Below are positions 63,205-64,000 of a DNA stretch of 64,000 bases, one piece after another (position 1 is the first letter of the stretch; each line of letters begins with the position of its first letter). A model generated the notes under the pieces. It was not told the DNA's origin, did no database searches, and worked only from the letters and a program-made list of their open reading frames with translations. The translations under genes were made by a program, and so were the position numbers. Source of the stretch: Alphaproteobacteria bacterium (GTDB lineage Bacteria > Pseudomonadota > Alphaproteobacteria > GCA-2731375); NCBI GenBank assembly GCA_021776235.1, contig JAJFGG010000014.1, forward strand, positions 1-64,000, read 5' to 3'.

Positions 63205-63455
63205 GCTTCGCGCTTCCGGCCGACCAGGGCGGTCACGGCGTCGATACTCTGGAAGTTCTCCATTTCCAGATCTTCGGATTCGATCTCGATATCGAACTCG
63301 CGCTCAATGTAGGCCACGAGCTGGATGGCGAACAGGGAGTTGCCGAAGCCGAGGGCGAAGATATTGTCATGGTCGGCCACTTCGCGGCCCTCGAAGGAGC
63401 GCGACATGAAGCCACGGATGCTGGTACGAATGCAGTCGTTCATAATCTTACTCAC
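63201..63455 (-). CDS. Stand-alone acyl/peptidyl carrier protein
   Basis: An 84-residue carrier protein. The phosphopantetheine site is the Ser in ALGFGNSLFAIQLVAYIEREF (about residue 40). The motif is GNSL rather than DSL, which is common in extender-unit and amino acid carriers. Acidic helices flank the site (EREFDIEIESEDLEM). It has a start 15 bases after the dehydrogenase stop and overlaps the acyl-CoA dehydrogenase gene. It is the probable shuttle on which the ligase loads an amino acid and the two dehydrogenases and TauD act. Confidence 0.9.
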   Translation of the reverse strand: MSKIMNDCIRTSIRGFMSRSFEGREVADHDNIFALGFGNSLFAIQLVAYIEREFDIEIESEDLEMENFQSIDAVTALVGRKREA

Positions 63456-63470
63456 TGACTATCCTGAGAA

Positions 63471-64000
63471 TCAGACGCTGTAATCGAAGAATCCCTTGCC
63501 GCTCTTTTTCCCGAATTGGCCCGCATAGACCAAGCGCTTGAGAAGCGGGCAGGCGCGGTACTTAGTGTCATTGAACTCGTCGTACAGGACCTCGAGTGAC
63601 CGCAGGACGGTATCTAAACCGATCAGGTCCGCCGTCTCAAGGGGCCCCATCTTGTGGCCGAAACAGGTCTTGAACAGGCGGTCGACCTCCTGGGCGCCGG
63701 CGACCCCCTCGTGCACCAGGAACATAGCTTCGTTCACCATAAGCATCATTACACGGTTGGTCACGAAGCCCGGCGAGTCCTGGACAACGATGGACTGCCG
63801 TCCGGCCTGTTCCACCAGCGCGCAGGCCGCCGCGATCACCGCGTCTGAGCTTTGCACAGCCCGGATGACCTCCACCATCGGCATGAGCGGGACAGGGTTC
63901 ATGAAGTGCATGCCTACGTAGCGCTCCGGGTGGCTCCCCGCACCAGCGATGCGGGTGATAGGGATGGCCGAGGTGTTGGCCGCGACAGCGACGCCGGGCT
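63471..64000 (-). CDS. 3-hydroxyacyl-CoA dehydrogenase (partial, runs off the window)
   Basis: An open frame of 176 codons from the window edge to the stop at 63471. It includes NTSAIPITRIAGAGSHPERYVGMHFMNPVPLMPMVEVI, then VQDSPGFVTNRVMMLMVNEAM and the C-terminal LGHKMGPLETADLIGLDTVL-like segment and GKKSGKGFFDYSV end, all standard for the 3-hydroxyacyl-CoA dehydrogenase family (FadB C-half, PaaH, Hbd). The NAD-binding GxGxxG part would lie beyond 64000. In zwittermicin- and FK520-like pathways such an enzyme oxidises a carrier-bound seryl or glyceryl group. It is the first visible gene of the cassette. Confidence 0.88.
   Translation of the reverse strand, partial: PGVAVAANTSAIPITRIAGAGSHPERYVGMHFMNPVPLMPMVEVIRAVQSSDAVIAAACALVEQAGRQSIVVQDSPGFVTNRVMMLMVNEAMFLVHEGVAGAQEVDRLFKTCFGHKMGPLETADLIGLDTVLRSLEVLYDEFNDTKYRACPLLKRLVYAGQFGKKSGKGFFDYSV

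Noticed and set aside
1-64000. tRNA, rRNA, CRISPR arrays, prophage or integrase genes
   Set aside because: No cloverleaf, rRNA stretch, regularly spaced repeats or integrase/transposase motifs could be recognised by reading; small RNAs cannot be excluded without a covariance search.

Overview
The window looks like about 64 kb of an alphaproteobacterial chromosome, probably Rhodospirillales or a close marine or freshwater relative. This is inferred from high GC, the neighbourhood of a DUF6111 protein, a CoA-pyrophosphatase-type Nudix protein and the CCA-adding enzyme, a MoxR/DUF58/DUF4159 operon, abundant Dpp- and Pot-type ABC transporters, and dispersed palindromes beginning TAGAGCA. No rRNA, tRNA, CRISPR array, intact IS element or prophage was seen.

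Layout. 1-3.3 kb: end of a probable ureD, then Nudix, DUF6111, cca and DUF1285 on the minus strand. 3.4-10.3 kb: a tightly coupled MoxR, DUF58, DUF4159 and large membrane protein operon. 10.35-11.47 kb: a thioredoxin/peroxiredoxin-like gene whose frame is crossed by one TGA exactly at the expected redox cysteine and is followed by a plausible bacterial SECIS hairpin; this is the best selenoprotein candidate here. 11.6-16.6 kb: cupin, MFS, DUF218, amidase and nitroreductase genes. 16.8-22.6 kb: a complete Dpp/Opp-type ABC transporter. 22.7-27.7 kb: a SnoaL-like protein and a Pot-type ABC transporter. 27.8-29.2 kb: a Popeye-like cyclic-nucleotide-binding membrane protein and a small orphan gene.

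29.6-38.4 kb is one long minus-strand respiratory region: nqrA-B-C-D-E, a palindromic gap, then nqrF, apbE, nqrM, a CBS-domain protein and a formate-dehydrogenase-type cytochrome b. Most junctions overlap by a few bases. It encodes the Na+-pumping NADH:quinone oxidoreductase with its flavin transferase and iron maturation factor. A P-type ATPase with Na+/K+-ATPase-like signatures lies immediately upstream of nqrA on the same strand, which suggests sodium-based bioenergetics.

38.5-50.9 kb is mixed metabolism: DUF3604, a carboxyltransferase, an OprD-like porin, an isochorismatase-family hydrolase and several unknowns. It holds two non-coding elements: a 261-bp nested palindrome and a 103-bp double-hairpin element that has broken a glyoxalase/VOC gene with a CTAG duplication.

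51.2-64 kb looks like a specialised-metabolite locus. It has two tandem phytanoyl-CoA-dioxygenase-family paralogs, a single-module NRPS (C-A-PCP-TE), a PafA-like phosphatase, and a translationally coupled cassette of 3-hydroxyacyl-CoA dehydrogenase, carrier protein, acyl-CoA dehydrogenase, seryl-tRNA-synthetase-like amino acid:carrier-protein ligase and SyrP-like TauD dioxygenase. The cassette's logic resembles aminomalonyl-ACP formation, with a tRNA-synthetase-like ligase replacing the usual adenylation enzyme. The window ends inside the dehydrogenase, so the locus continues beyond it.
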